From: Candidatus Gastranaerophilales bacterium
Lineage (GTDB): Bacteria; Cyanobacteriota; Vampirovibrionia; Gastranaerophilales; Gastranaerophilaceae
DNA: 64,000 bases
NCBI GenBank assembly: GCA_944325595.1
Contig: CALVAQ010000004.1
Coordinates: 62,001 to 126,000 of the forward strand
Direction of reading: 5' to 3'
The notes below the pieces were generated by a model that made no database searches, was not told the DNA's origin, and saw nothing but the letters and a program-made list of their open reading frames with translations. Every line of letters begins with the position of its first letter. The first letter of the stretch is position 1. The translations under genes and the position numbers were made by a program. Shown one piece after another: positions 8,678 to 16,729 of this stretch.

Positions 8678-8855
8678 ACAAATTTTCGATTTATATCGTA
8701 AAATATAACTAATCTGTTCGAGAAAAATTCGTGATAAGGAACAAAGTGAAGTGAACGAATTTTTTGAGTGACACATTGAAAAAGTGAGTCTTTGAGCTTT
8801 GAAGGTTCGAAGCGAAAAAGACGACACCAGATTAAATAAAAATAAGGAGAAAATT
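8678..8855 (+). other. fabD-fabG intergenic region with imperfect palindromes
   Basis: 178 bp without a gene. It contains an imperfect inverted repeat: aaaaattcg at about 8721-8729 against cgaatttttt at about 8756-8765. A longer framing pair aatctg (about 8711) and cagatt (about 8828) could fold the whole stretch into one structured RNA leader in front of fabG. The first part resembles, in reverse orientation, part of the gap upstream of gyrB. No ORF is convincing here; acpP, often found between fabD and fabG, is absent. Confidence 0.35.
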
Positions 8856-9584
8856 ATGTCAGAAAAAAAAGTTGCATTGATTACAGGTGCTTCACAGGGT
8901 ATAGGCAGAGTTACCGCAATAAAACTTGCAAGCTGCGGTTATGATATTGCTATCAACTATATCGGACGTGAAGATGATGCGAAAGGCGTAAAAAAAGAAT
9001 GTGAAGCTCACGGCGTAGAAGCAGAAATTTTTGAGTTTGACGTAACAAATGTAGAAGCGGTAAATGCCGGTGTTGATGCAATTGTTAAAAGATTCGGCAG
9101 AATTGATGTACTCGTAAACAACGCAGGTATTACAAAAGACGGCTTGTTCCTTCGTATGACTCCTGACCAGTGGAATGCTGTTATCAACATTAACCTTACA
9201 GGTGCATACAATGTTACGCATCCGGTTGTAAAAGTTATGATGAAACAAAGAATCGGTTCTATCATCAACATGTCAAGTATTGTAGGCGTAATGGGCAATG
9301 CCGGTCAAGCAAACTACTCAGCTTCAAAAGCAGGTTTAATCGGCTTTACAAAATCACTGGCTAAAGAACTCGGCTCAAGAAATATCAGAGTAAACGCAGT
9401 TGCTCCCGGATTTATCAAAACGGCTATGACTGAAGGTCTTGACAACAACGAAATCTATCAGCACATCCCTCTAAGAAGAATGGGTGAAGCTGAAGATATC
9501 GCTACAGTAATCAAGTTCCTTGCAGAGGATGCGACATATGTGACCGGTCAGGTTATCGGCGTTGACGGCGGTTTGGTTGTGTAG
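8856..9584 (+). CDS. fabG: 3-oxoacyl-ACP reductase
   Basis: 242 residues, standard FabG length. FabG reduces 3-oxoacyl-ACP with NADPH. The short-chain dehydrogenase features are present: cofactor motif TGASQGIGR near the N-terminus, NNAG, catalytic Ser in NMSSIVG, and YSASK with the active Tyr and Lys. The ATG at 8856 is chosen over an upstream in-frame start because aaggag precedes it by 7 bases and because it gives the canonical N-terminus. A rho-independent terminator follows directly, so fabG ends the cluster. Confidence 0.96.
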   Translation: MSEKKVALITGASQGIGRVTAIKLASCGYDIAINYIGREDDAKGVKKECEAHGVEAEIFEFDVTNVEAVNAGVDAIVKRFGRIDVLVNNAGITKDGLFLRMTPDQWNAVININLTGAYNVTHPVVKVMMKQRIGSIINMSSIVGVMGNAGQANYSASKAGLIGFTKSLAKELGSRNIRVNAVAPGFIKTAMTEGLDNNEIYQHIPLRRMGEAEDIATVIKFLAEDATYVTGQVIGVDGGLVV

Positions 9585-9597
9585 TTTATAACTTTAT

Positions 9598-9627
9598 AAA
9601 AAAGCTCCCGAATTCGGGGGCTTTTTT
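9598..9627 (+). terminator. rho-independent terminator after fabG
   Basis: Arms gctcccg and cgggggc (one G-T pair) with an AATT loop, flanked by an A-run on the left and six T on the right. It closes the fatty acid synthesis cluster. Confidence 0.85.
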
Positions 9628-9668
9628 GTTTGTAATTAACTTAAAAACAAACAAATTTTCAAAAATAA

Positions 9669-9677
9669 TGATATAAT
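9669..9677 (+). promoter_or_regulatory. extended -10 promoter for the ROK kinase
   Basis: TGaTATAAT at 9669-9677, a perfect extended -10; no good -35 is seen 17 bases upstream. It gives a leader of roughly 28 bases before the ATG at 9712, with ggag as ribosome binding site. Confidence 0.55.
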
Positions 9678-9711
9678 TCATATAAGACATCAGACAATCG
9701 GAGCAGCAGAT

Positions 9712-10704
9712 ATGCCCAACTATGCAATCGGAATTGATTTAGGCGGAACAAAAATCCTTACGGGGCTTGTAAACAAAGGAAACGGTGAAGTCCTTTATTC
9801 TATAAAGCAAAAAACAGGCAGAGAAAAAGATTCGGAAACGATTGTTGAAAAATTAAAACTGTCTATTAATGAGCTTTTGGAAACCTCTCACTTTGACTGT
9901 TCTCAGATTGATTCCATAGGTATAGGAGCACCGGGGCAAGTTGATAGAGACAAGGGGGTTCTCGTTTCTGCACCGAATTTGAACTGCTCTAATTTGAATC
10001 TGAAAGCGATACTCGAAAGAGAATTTTATATTCCTACTTATCTTGGTAATGATGTTGGTATCGCAACACTCGGTGAGATGAAATTTGGTGCAGGCAAAGG
10101 CTTTAACAATTTTGTATGCATTTTTGTGGGAACCGGTATCGGTTCCGGTATTGCTGAAAACGGAAAAATCAGATACGGAGCAACAGGTACAGCCGGAGAA
10201 ATCGGACATATTATTGTAGATGCCGGCGGAAGACCCTGCGGCTGCGGCGGCAACGGCTGCTTGGAAGCATATGCATCAAGAACGGCAATCGAAGCAAGAA
10301 TAATCGGTGCACTCAAAAAAGGTCATCCGTCTGTTATAACTGAATACATGAAAGAGGACAAGCCGATAAGTTCAAGCATGATAAGAAAAGCGCTTGAGCA
10401 TAAAGACAACTTGATAACTCAGGTTCTTTCAGAAGCCTCCGAGTATCTTTCAAACGGGATTGCCACAGTAATAAATTTTTACAACCCTGAGCTTATTGTT
10501 CTTGGCGGCGGGTTGATTGAGGCAATTGACGGGTTTTATCAAAACACAATTGAAAAAGCAAAAATAAAAGCACTTCCGATTCCCGCTAAGAAAACTCAAT
10601 TCAAAAAAGCACAACTCGGTGATTTTTCCGGTGTCATAGGAGCGTGCTTTCTTGAAGATTTGCAGAAAAACAAAACACCTGACGTATCAGGTGTTTTGAG
10701 GTAA
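9712..10704 (+). CDS. ROK-family sugar kinase (glucokinase type)
   Basis: 330 residues. The N-terminal phosphate-1 motif GIDLGGTKI is followed by GAPGQVD, GNDVG, FVGTGIGSG and the ROK signature: GEIGHIIVDAGG followed by the zinc-binding CGCGGNGCLEAY. ROK proteins with an intact Cys cluster and no N-terminal DNA-binding domain, as here, are kinases for glucose or related sugars. It has its own promoter and terminator. Its last codons are part of the terminator hairpin (10672-10697), so the final residues TPDVSGVL are dictated by a structural signal. Substrate not decidable from sequence. Confidence 0.9.
   Translation: MPNYAIGIDLGGTKILTGLVNKGNGEVLYSIKQKTGREKDSETIVEKLKLSINELLETSHFDCSQIDSIGIGAPGQVDRDKGVLVSAPNLNCSNLNLKAILEREFYIPTYLGNDVGIATLGEMKFGAGKGFNNFVCIFVGTGIGSGIAENGKIRYGATGTAGEIGHIIVDAGGRPCGCGGNGCLEAYASRTAIEARIIGALKKGHPSVITEYMKEDKPISSSMIRKALEHKDNLITQVLSEASEYLSNGIATVINFYNPELIVLGGGLIEAIDGFYQNTIEKAKIKALPIPAKKTQFKKAQLGDFSGVIGACFLEDLQKNKTPDVSGVLR
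10672..10697 (+). terminator. terminator hairpin inside the 3' end of the ROK gene
   Basis: Perfect 11-bp arms aaaacacctga and tcaggtgtttt with a CGTA loop. The stop codon of the kinase lies just past it (10702-10704). Being symmetric with A-runs and T-runs, it could also serve the convergent gene on the other strand. Confidence 0.75.
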
Positions 10705-10720
10705 GTCTTTTTAAAGTATT

Positions 10721-11884
10721 TTATACTGATTTTTTTGCATTTATAGCTTGACCTAGTTGGGTAGTTCCCTGCAAGGTTGTTTGTGCACCTGCTGTCATTC
10801 CTTGAAGGTCGCTTTTTGCTCCGGCTGCAGCTGCTGATGTAGCGCCGCCGACGGTTGTCACACCGCCGCCAACACCTGCAACTATAGCTCCGGCTGCTGC
10901 GGTTGGTACAAATGCCATCATTGTTGTACCAACTCCGGTTGTTAAACCACCGACCGTAGATGTCCAGGTGCCGACTTGAGCTGCTGTGTCAGCTGCTTTT
11001 GTATTCTTTTGAGCTGTATCTTTTGCTTCTGTTGCCTGTGTCTTGACATTATTTAACCAGTTGCTGAAAGTTTTTGTTTTCGATTGAATAGTATTTTGTG
11101 CGCTCTGAATAGAAGAGCTGTTTGATGAAATTTGTGATGTTTTTGAACCGATTTGAGATTCAATTTCAGCCAGTCTGCCGTCATTTTGATTACCTGAAGG
11201 CATCAAAGATGAAAATGCGTTCAAAGAATTACCTCCGAACAATCCACCGGATTTTTGCTGACCGTTTTGTGCAGCACCCTGATTTGCTCCGCCTAAGCCA
11301 AATGTCATTAATGACGGTTGAGCCTGCGGTTGTTGTCCTGCGCCTTGTTCTGCGAGAAGAGAATCTCTTTCTGCTGTCAACTCATCAATTTCTGATTGAA
11401 GTTGTTCGTTTTCTTCTGTTTTTGCATCTATTTCTTTTTCGTTTTTGTTTACTTCTGATTTATACTGTTTATTTTTTGTTTTCATCTGTTTATCATAATT
11501 CTGCATATCTTGAACAGACTCTTTAGCATTGTTTGTATATTCATTGCATTTTGATGTCCATTCTGTTGCGGAACTTTTTGCTTCATTAGCTTGATCTGTG
11601 GCATCTTCGCCTTGTTTTAATAACTCTTTTGTTTTTTGTTCATCAGATTTGTCTTCTGTTTTTTCAGAAGTAGTACGTGTAAATCCGTCATAGTTTTCAA
11701 ATCTGCCGTCGGTTGTTGCCATAGAACCGCCGCCGGCGTAAGAATAAACGTCAGTTTTTTTCAAACGTTCTGTTTCTTTTGCCTCGCGTGTTTCTTGCGT
11801 GTTGGTTGTTTGACCTACACTTTGAGAATTTTTTACCTTTGTTTCTGCATCCGGCAGTTGAATTTTAAAAGGATTACTACTCAT
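10721..11884 (-). CDS. coiled-coil protein with hydrophobic Gly/Ala/Thr-rich C-terminus
   Basis: 387 residues from the ATG at 11884 (a GTG three codons upstream is possible). Not recognised. Residues about 80-180 are Lys/Glu/Gln-rich and strongly coiled-coil. A Gly/Gln-rich linker follows, then a second coiled coil, then a hydrophobic stretch (about 295-345) very rich in Gly, Thr, Ala and Val, and a short amphipathic end. No signal peptide. Coiled coil plus a hydrophobic hairpin is the layout of secreted pore-forming translocators (IpaB/YopB type), but there is no sequence motif to prove this. It is expressed from the strand opposite the ROK gene and shares a terminator with it. Confidence 0.75.
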   Translation of the reverse strand: MSSNPFKIQLPDAETKVKNSQSVGQTTNTQETREAKETERLKKTDVYSYAGGGSMATTDGRFENYDGFTRTTSEKTEDKSDEQKTKELLKQGEDATDQANEAKSSATEWTSKCNEYTNNAKESVQDMQNYDKQMKTKNKQYKSEVNKNEKEIDAKTEENEQLQSEIDELTAERDSLLAEQGAGQQPQAQPSLMTFGLGGANQGAAQNGQQKSGGLFGGNSLNAFSSLMPSGNQNDGRLAEIESQIGSKTSQISSNSSSIQSAQNTIQSKTKTFSNWLNNVKTQATEAKDTAQKNTKAADTAAQVGTWTSTVGGLTTGVGTTMMAFVPTAAAGAIVAGVGGGVTTVGGATSAAAAGAKSDLQGMTAGAQTTLQGTTQLGQAINAKKSV

Positions 11885-12016
11885 AACATACACCCGTGTT
11901 CTTACATTACTTACATATATATAAAAACATTGATATATGTCTTATTTCAATAATATATAATATTGTTACAATAGTTAACAATTACTTAAATATATTATTC
12001 TGTCTATTTTTTGTGT

Positions 12017-12112
12017 GATACTTTTTTCTTGCTTGAGTTGTAGGTGAGGTATGAGCCGTACAAATCAGGATGCACCTGCTATGCACGCACAACTCAATTA
12101 GAAAAAAGTATC
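12017..12112. repeat. dispersed element copy A: long inverted repeat around a conserved 23-nt core
   Basis: Outer arms of about 25 and 24 bp (12017-12041 and 12089-12112) read gatacttttttct...gagttgt and its inverted copy, differing at a few central bases. The centre 12053-12075 carries gagccgtac and aatcaggatgc, a core that recurs at 61696-61718 with only two A/G differences and inside another pair of inverted repeats. It lies just downstream of clpB on the minus strand. It could be a MITE-like element or a structured RNA. Confidence 0.7.
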
Positions 12113-12150
12113 CTGTAAAAACAAAGAACTTCTAGTTAAAAATTCTTTAA

Positions 12151-14757
12151 TTATTTGAAAATAATTTCATCATTTTCGGCATCGACAGTGATTGTGTCAC
12201 CTTCTTTGTATTCTTGCGCCAGAATTTTCTTTGCAAGCGGATTTTCAACAAGCTGTCTTATCGTACGTTTTAATGGTCTTGCCCCGTAGACAGGGTTAAA
12301 GCCCTGTGTGGCTAAGAGCTCTTTTGCACCATCAGTGATTTCAAGTTTTATGTCTCTATCTGCAAAAAGTTTTTTCAATCCTTCAAAGTAAATATCGACA
12401 ATAGCCTGCAACTGCTGTAATGTCAAAGCTCTAAAGAATACTATATCATCAATTCTGTTCAAAAATTCAGGTTTGAAGTGTTCTTTCATCAAGTCCATTA
12501 CCTGATCTTTTGTCTGTTCAAAATCTTTTTCGGACAACATAGCATTGAGCGTGTTTTCAAGTATTATCGAGCTGCCAATGTTGCTTGTCATAATTATTAA
12601 TGTATTTTTAAAGTCAACCGTTCTGCCTTTTGAGTCTGTCAAACGACCGTCATCAAGAAGCTGCAGCATTATATTGAAGACATCAGGATGAGCTTTTTCA
12701 ATTTCATCAAAAAGCACAACAGAATAAGGCTTTCTTCTGACAGCTTCTGTCAATTGTCCGCCTTCATCATAGCCGACATAGCCCGGAGGAGCACCTACAA
12801 GTCTTGCAACGGAATGTTTTTCCATGTATTCAGACATATCAATTCTTATCAGCGCATCTTCATCGTTGAATAAGAATTCGGCAAGTGATTTTGCAAGTTC
12901 TGTTTTTCCGACACCAGTCGGTCCGAGGAATATAAATGAGCCGATAGGACGTTTCGGGTCTTTCAGTCCGGAACGTGCACGTCTGATAGCATCAGATACA
13001 ACATTTACCGCTTCATCCTGACCTATTACCCGCTTGTGCAAAAATTCTTCCATTCTAAGGAGTTTTTGCATTTCGCTTTCAACAAGCCTTGAAACCTCAA
13101 TGCCTGTCCACTTGCTTACGACTTCGGCAATATCATCTTCATCAACTTCTTCTTTCAGAAGTTGATTTTTTTGTTTTTCTACGCCGTGTTTTTGTGCTTC
13201 TTCCAGCTGTTTTTGGAGCTCAATCAATTTTCCGTACTTGAGTTCTGCTGCTCTTTCCAAATCAGCATCTCTTTCAGCAATCTCGATTTGAGCCTTTGTC
13301 TTTTCGATTTCTTCTTTTATTTGTGCTTCACCAGTAATGGAACTTTTTTCCATTTCCCACTGGGTTTTAAGTTTTGTGAGTTTTTCATCGAGTTCGTTTA
13401 TTGTTTTGTTTAAACCGTTTATTTTTTGAACATTGTCATCAGTTTGTTCTTCTTTTTCAAGAGCTTTTCTCTCAATTTCAAGCTGCATTTTCTGACGAAC
13501 AAGAGAATCTATCTCTTCCGGCATTGAATCTATGTCAATCCTCAAGGCAGAAGCAGCTTCATCAATAAGGTCAATTGCTTTGTCCGGCAAAAATCTGTCA
13601 GTTATGTATCTGTCAGAGAGTTTTGCCGCAGCAACAAGGGCGGAATCTTTGATTCTGATTCCGTGGTGTACTTCATAACGTTCTTTGAGCCCTCTTAAGA
13701 TGCTGATAGTGTCTTCTACAGACGGCTCATCTACCATAACCGGCTGAAATCTTCTTTCGAGAGCTGCATCTTTTTCAATGTATTTGCGGTATTCGTTGAT
13801 GGTTGTAGCACCGACAGTTCTTAAAACACCTCTTGCCAGCATTGGCTTGAGCAGGTTGCCAGCATCCATGGAACCTTCTGTTGCACCGGCGCCGACTACG
13901 GTATGGAGTTCGTCTATAAAGAGAATAATCTCACCATCCGAAGCTTCTACCTCTTTGAGTACGGCTTTTAATCTTTCCTCAAATTCACCTCTGAACTTTG
14001 CACCGGCAACAAGAGCGCCCATATCAAGTGCAATCAAACGGGTATTTTTCAAACTTTCCGGGACATCTCCTCTAATTATTCTTTGAGCAAGCCCTTCAAC
14101 AATTGCGGTTTTACCTACACCTGGCTCACCAATCAAGACCGGATTGTTTTTTGTACGTCTGTTTAAGACCTGAATAACACGTCTTACTTCTTCATCACGA
14201 CCGATTACCGGGTCGAGTTTCCCTCGTTTTGCCAAATCAGTCAGGTCTTGAGAGTATTTTTCAAGTGCTTTAAATTTTTCTTCTGAATCTTTTGAATCCA
14301 CTTTATTTTGACCTCTTATTTTTTTCATTTCATTCAATATTTTATTTCTGTTAACTCCAAAACGCTCAAAAAGTTCTTTTATTTTTGAACCGTCAAAGGC
14401 TGTAATAGCAAGCAAAATATGTTCTATACTAATATAAGAATCTTTGAGTGCTTCGGCTTCATTTTGAGCTAAATCAAAAAGTTTTATTGTATCTTGAGAC
14501 AGGTACAACTGCTGTGTATTTACCGGTTGTTCCACTCTTGGCAGATTGTTCAGCTCGGACATTACCGCATCTTTGAATTGCGGACGGTCAAGCTTTAGAA
14601 CCTCCATATAGTCTTTGGAGATGCCTTCCCGTGCTTCGAGCATTGCCATAACAATGTGGGCCGGTTCAAGCTGTGTATTCTGGAATTTTGACATAAGCTG
14701 CTGTGCAGCAAAAACAATTTCTTGAGATTGGTTTGTTAATTTATTAAAATCAATCAT
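12151..14757 (-). CDS. clpB: ATP-dependent disaggregase ClpB
   Basis: 868 residues. ClpB pulls proteins out of aggregates together with DnaK. Order of domains: Clp N-terminal repeats (about 1-140), AAA-1 with Walker [10 protein letters not shown], a long coiled-coil middle domain (about 400-520) that separates ClpB from ClpA/ClpC, AAA-2 with GPTGVGKTE, and the D2-small domain. The ATG at 14757 is chosen because gaggt lies 8 bases upstream; the longer frame has no such site. No CIRCE-type inverted repeat is obvious upstream. Confidence 0.96.
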   Translation of the reverse strand: MIDFNKLTNQSQEIVFAAQQLMSKFQNTQLEPAHIVMAMLEAREGISKDYMEVLKLDRPQFKDAVMSELNNLPRVEQPVNTQQLYLSQDTIKLFDLAQNEAEALKDSYISIEHILLAITAFDGSKIKELFERFGVNRNKILNEMKKIRGQNKVDSKDSEEKFKALEKYSQDLTDLAKRGKLDPVIGRDEEVRRVIQVLNRRTKNNPVLIGEPGVGKTAIVEGLAQRIIRGDVPESLKNTRLIALDMGALVAGAKFRGEFEERLKAVLKEVEASDGEIILFIDELHTVVGAGATEGSMDAGNLLKPMLARGVLRTVGATTINEYRKYIEKDAALERRFQPVMVDEPSVEDTISILRGLKERYEVHHGIRIKDSALVAAAKLSDRYITDRFLPDKAIDLIDEAASALRIDIDSMPEEIDSLVRQKMQLEIERKALEKEEQTDDNVQKINGLNKTINELDEKLTKLKTQWEMEKSSITGEAQIKEEIEKTKAQIEIAERDADLERAAELKYGKLIELQKQLEEAQKHGVEKQKNQLLKEEVDEDDIAEVVSKWTGIEVSRLVESEMQKLLRMEEFLHKRVIGQDEAVNVVSDAIRRARSGLKDPKRPIGSFIFLGPTGVGKTELAKSLAEFLFNDEDALIRIDMSEYMEKHSVARLVGAPPGYVGYDEGGQLTEAVRRKPYSVVLFDEIEKAHPDVFNIMLQLLDDGRLTDSKGRTVDFKNTLIIMTSNIGSSIILENTLNAMLSEKDFEQTKDQVMDLMKEHFKPEFLNRIDDIVFFRALTLQQLQAIVDIYFEGLKKLFADRDIKLEITDGAKELLATQGFNPVYGARPLKRTIRQLVENPLAKKILAQEYKEGDTITVDAENDEIIFK

Positions 14758-14898
14758 AAAATATACCTCACTATCCAATGTCTGCATTAGAATTTTGCAG
14801 ACACTTGTTTTTGATTTTCAGAGAAACAAATTAATTTATATTTTCATTTTAATGAGGATTTTTTAAAAATCAGAAAAAATTAATTTTTATTTAATTTT

Positions 14899-15234
14899 TT
14901 ATACATTTAATACTGATTTTATCCAGAGTACAAAATCAGTGACCTGAAAAGACAGTGCTACAAAGACAACTATCAATATCAACACAACAAGAACTTTTTC
15001 GGGCAGCAAAAAATCTCTCCTGAGCATATTTGAGCAAGAAAAAGAATAATACGGAACTTCCGTAGGATTCAACCCCAGTGCAATAGCCCGAAGATAATCA
15101 TCCTTTGCTTTTTCTTCATCTTTTGAAAGATAGAAAAAATAGCCCCTTTTGTAATAAAGTTCCCAAACATCGCCTCGATTTTCTATCTCTGAATTGAGAG
15201 CGGAAATCTCTGATTTATAATTGTCTTTTGGCAT
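14899..15234 (-). CDS. small TPR-like protein with C-terminal membrane anchor
   Basis: 111 residues. Residues about 20-60 match a tetratricopeptide repeat pattern (WELYYKRGYFFYLSKDEEKAKDDYLRAI would pack as two helices). One hydrophobic helix near the C-terminus (about 80-103) would anchor it with the TPR side in the cytoplasm. It is the third gene of the rsmH-ftsL-like group, 13 bp after the ftsL-like gene, so a link to cell envelope or division is possible. Ribosome binding site cggag precedes the ATG. Confidence 0.65.
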   Translation of the reverse strand: MPKDNYKSEISALNSEIENRGDVWELYYKRGYFFYLSKDEEKAKDDYLRAIALGLNPTEVPYYSFSCSNMLRRDFLLPEKVLVVLILIVVFVALSFQVTDFVLWIKSVLNV

Positions 15235-15247
15235 TTAAACTCCGAAT

Positions 15248-15733
15248 CTAAAAACCGATTGACCACTGTACCGGCTTTTGAGAAGCCTGCGCAACTTTTT
15301 GTATCGGTGTACGGCTGACAGGTGCAGTTGCCGGAGAATCTTTTACCTCTAAAACGTTATCGGCTTTTTGCAACAGGTGCTGTTTTTGCATTGCTTTATC
15401 AACATTATAATAAGATTTCAAATAATCCAGTTTGTTCTGAAGTTCTACATTTTCATCATTGAGAGCAAGTGTTTGTTTTCTGTATTTGTTCAGGGTAATT
15501 TCATTTGCCGTAACAAAATAGTAGCTGACGGCAGAAATCATAATAAAAAGAATAAGAATTGCACACAGTGTTCTGTTTACACGGGCAATAGCCATTTCTT
15601 TGTATGTTTTGTGTGTAGGGAAATAACCATTGATAATAGGGCTCTGCTGATAGTGATTGTTCAGTGGAACGCTATATTGAGAATTGTAATTTTGGAAACG
15701 ATTGATTCTCGTATCTCTAACAGGTCTTGTCAA
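15248..15733 (-). CDS. FtsL-like division protein
   Basis: 161 residues. A basic, Asn/Tyr-rich cytoplasmic part (1-55), one membrane helix (about 58-80) and a coiled-coil periplasmic part (about 90-120, with a leucine-rich heptad run) form the layout of FtsL, a scaffold of the FtsQLB division complex. FtsL is poorly conserved in sequence, so the strongest evidence is position: it begins one base after rsmH, where ftsL stands in many genomes. The C-terminal tail after the coil is Ser/Pro/Gln-rich. Confidence 0.65.
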   Translation of the reverse strand: MTRPVRDTRINRFQNYNSQYSVPLNNHYQQSPIINGYFPTHKTYKEMAIARVNRTLCAILILFIMISAVSYYFVTANEITLNKYRKQTLALNDENVELQNKLDYLKSYYNVDKAMQKQHLLQKADNVLEVKDSPATAPVSRTPIQKVAQASQKPVQWSIGF

Positions 15734-15734
15734 T

Positions 15735-16694
15735 TTAGTTCTCCCATGACGATATTTTTTTTGCTACCCTCAATTTTGCAGATCTCGAAGGTGGATTTAC
15801 ACTTATTTCCTCTTCTGTAGCCGTAATTGGTTTTTTGTTTATTAACTCCAGCATCGGCGGTTTGCAGTGACATACAGGGTCTGTAGGTTTGCATCGGCAT
15901 TTTGCTGAATAGTATTTAAAACATTGTTTCACCAACCGGTCTTCCAGTGAGTGAAAACTTATTACACTAATTATAGCACCAACAGATAATAAAGTAAGCA
16001 CTTCGTTTAATGTATTTTTAATGTTTTGTAACTCGTGGTTAACTTCTATGCGAATAGCTTGAAATGTGCGGGTTGCGGGGTGAATTTTTTCTTTTGTTTT
16101 CGGAACGGCATTTGTTATAATTTGTGCCAATTCGCCCGTAGTTTCAATGTTTTTGAGCTTTCTTGAATCTATAATATTCTTTACAATTCTTTTTGTAAAT
16201 CTTTCTTCACCATATTCGCTGATTATTCTAATCAAGTCGTCTTCGCTATAACCGTTGATTACCTCATATGCGCTAAAATCACTGTCCTGATTGAATCTCA
16301 TATCAAGCGGAGCATCTTTCATAAAGCTGAATCCTCTTTCCTGCTTTGTCAGCTGATGATATGATGCACCTAAATCAAAAACAATTCCCCCTGTTATTTC
16401 TTTTATGTCTAAATCTTGTAACACTTTTTTAATATTGGAGTAAGACTCCTTAACTATTGTTAAGTTTTTGTAATTTTTTAATCTTTCAGAAGCATAGTCT
16501 ATTGCATCAGCATCTATGTCAAAGGCAATCAATCTTCCGTCGGGCTGAATTTTTTGCAATATCAGCTCACTATGACCTCCTCCGCCTAAAGTGGCATCGA
16601 CATAGATTTTCCCTCTCTCGCACTGAAGCGCATCAACAGCCTCATGTGCCATAACGGTATAGTGTTGAAAGTTTAAGTTTGAAGTATTTTCCAT
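15735..16694 (-). CDS. rsmH: 16S rRNA (cytosine-1402-N4)-methyltransferase
   Basis: 319 residues, normal for RsmH (MraW). It methylates C1402 in the ribosomal P site with S-adenosylmethionine. Seen: HYTVMAHEAVDAL, the SAM-binding DATLGGGGHSE, FDLGASYHQL, and HPATRTFQAIRIEVN, all diagnostic. A promoter-like TTAACA / 17 bp / TAAAAT ends six bases before the ATG and no Shine-Dalgarno site is present, so a leaderless mRNA is likely. The promoter overlaps the 3' end of the 850-residue gene upstream. Confidence 0.95.
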   Translation of the reverse strand: MENTSNLNFQHYTVMAHEAVDALQCERGKIYVDATLGGGGHSELILQKIQPDGRLIAFDIDADAIDYASERLKNYKNLTIVKESYSNIKKVLQDLDIKEITGGIVFDLGASYHQLTKQERGFSFMKDAPLDMRFNQDSDFSAYEVINGYSEDDLIRIISEYGEERFTKRIVKNIIDSRKLKNIETTGELAQIITNAVPKTKEKIHPATRTFQAIRIEVNHELQNIKNTLNEVLTLLSVGAIISVISFHSLEDRLVKQCFKYYSAKCRCKPTDPVCHCKPPMLELINKKPITATEEEISVNPPSRSAKLRVAKKISSWEN

Positions 16695-16700
16695 TGTCTT

Positions 16701-16729
16701 ATTTTAAATTAAATATAAACAATTGTTAA
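16701..16729 (-). promoter_or_regulatory. promoter of rsmH, leaderless type
   Basis: On the minus strand: TTAACA (16724-16729), 17-bp spacer, TAAAAT (16701-16706), then six bases and the ATG. The transcription start should fall on or next to the A of the start codon. Confidence 0.6.

Noticed and set aside
9712-10704. Calling the ROK protein a transcriptional repressor (NagC/XylR type)
   Set aside because: There is no N-terminal helix-turn-helix; the protein starts with the kinase phosphate loop.
11636-11953. Plus-strand 105-residue ORF opposite the coiled-coil gene start
   Set aside because: Cys/Phe-rich antisense shadow of a Lys/Glu-rich coding region, no ribosome binding site.
12151-14757. 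Several plus-strand ORFs over clpB
   Set aside because: They are out-of-frame antisense shadows of a full-length conserved gene.
15368-15820. Plus-strand 150-residue ORF over ftsL-like/rsmH
   Set aside because: Antisense to two genes with strong support; Phe/Ile/Cys-rich composition typical of antisense shadows.
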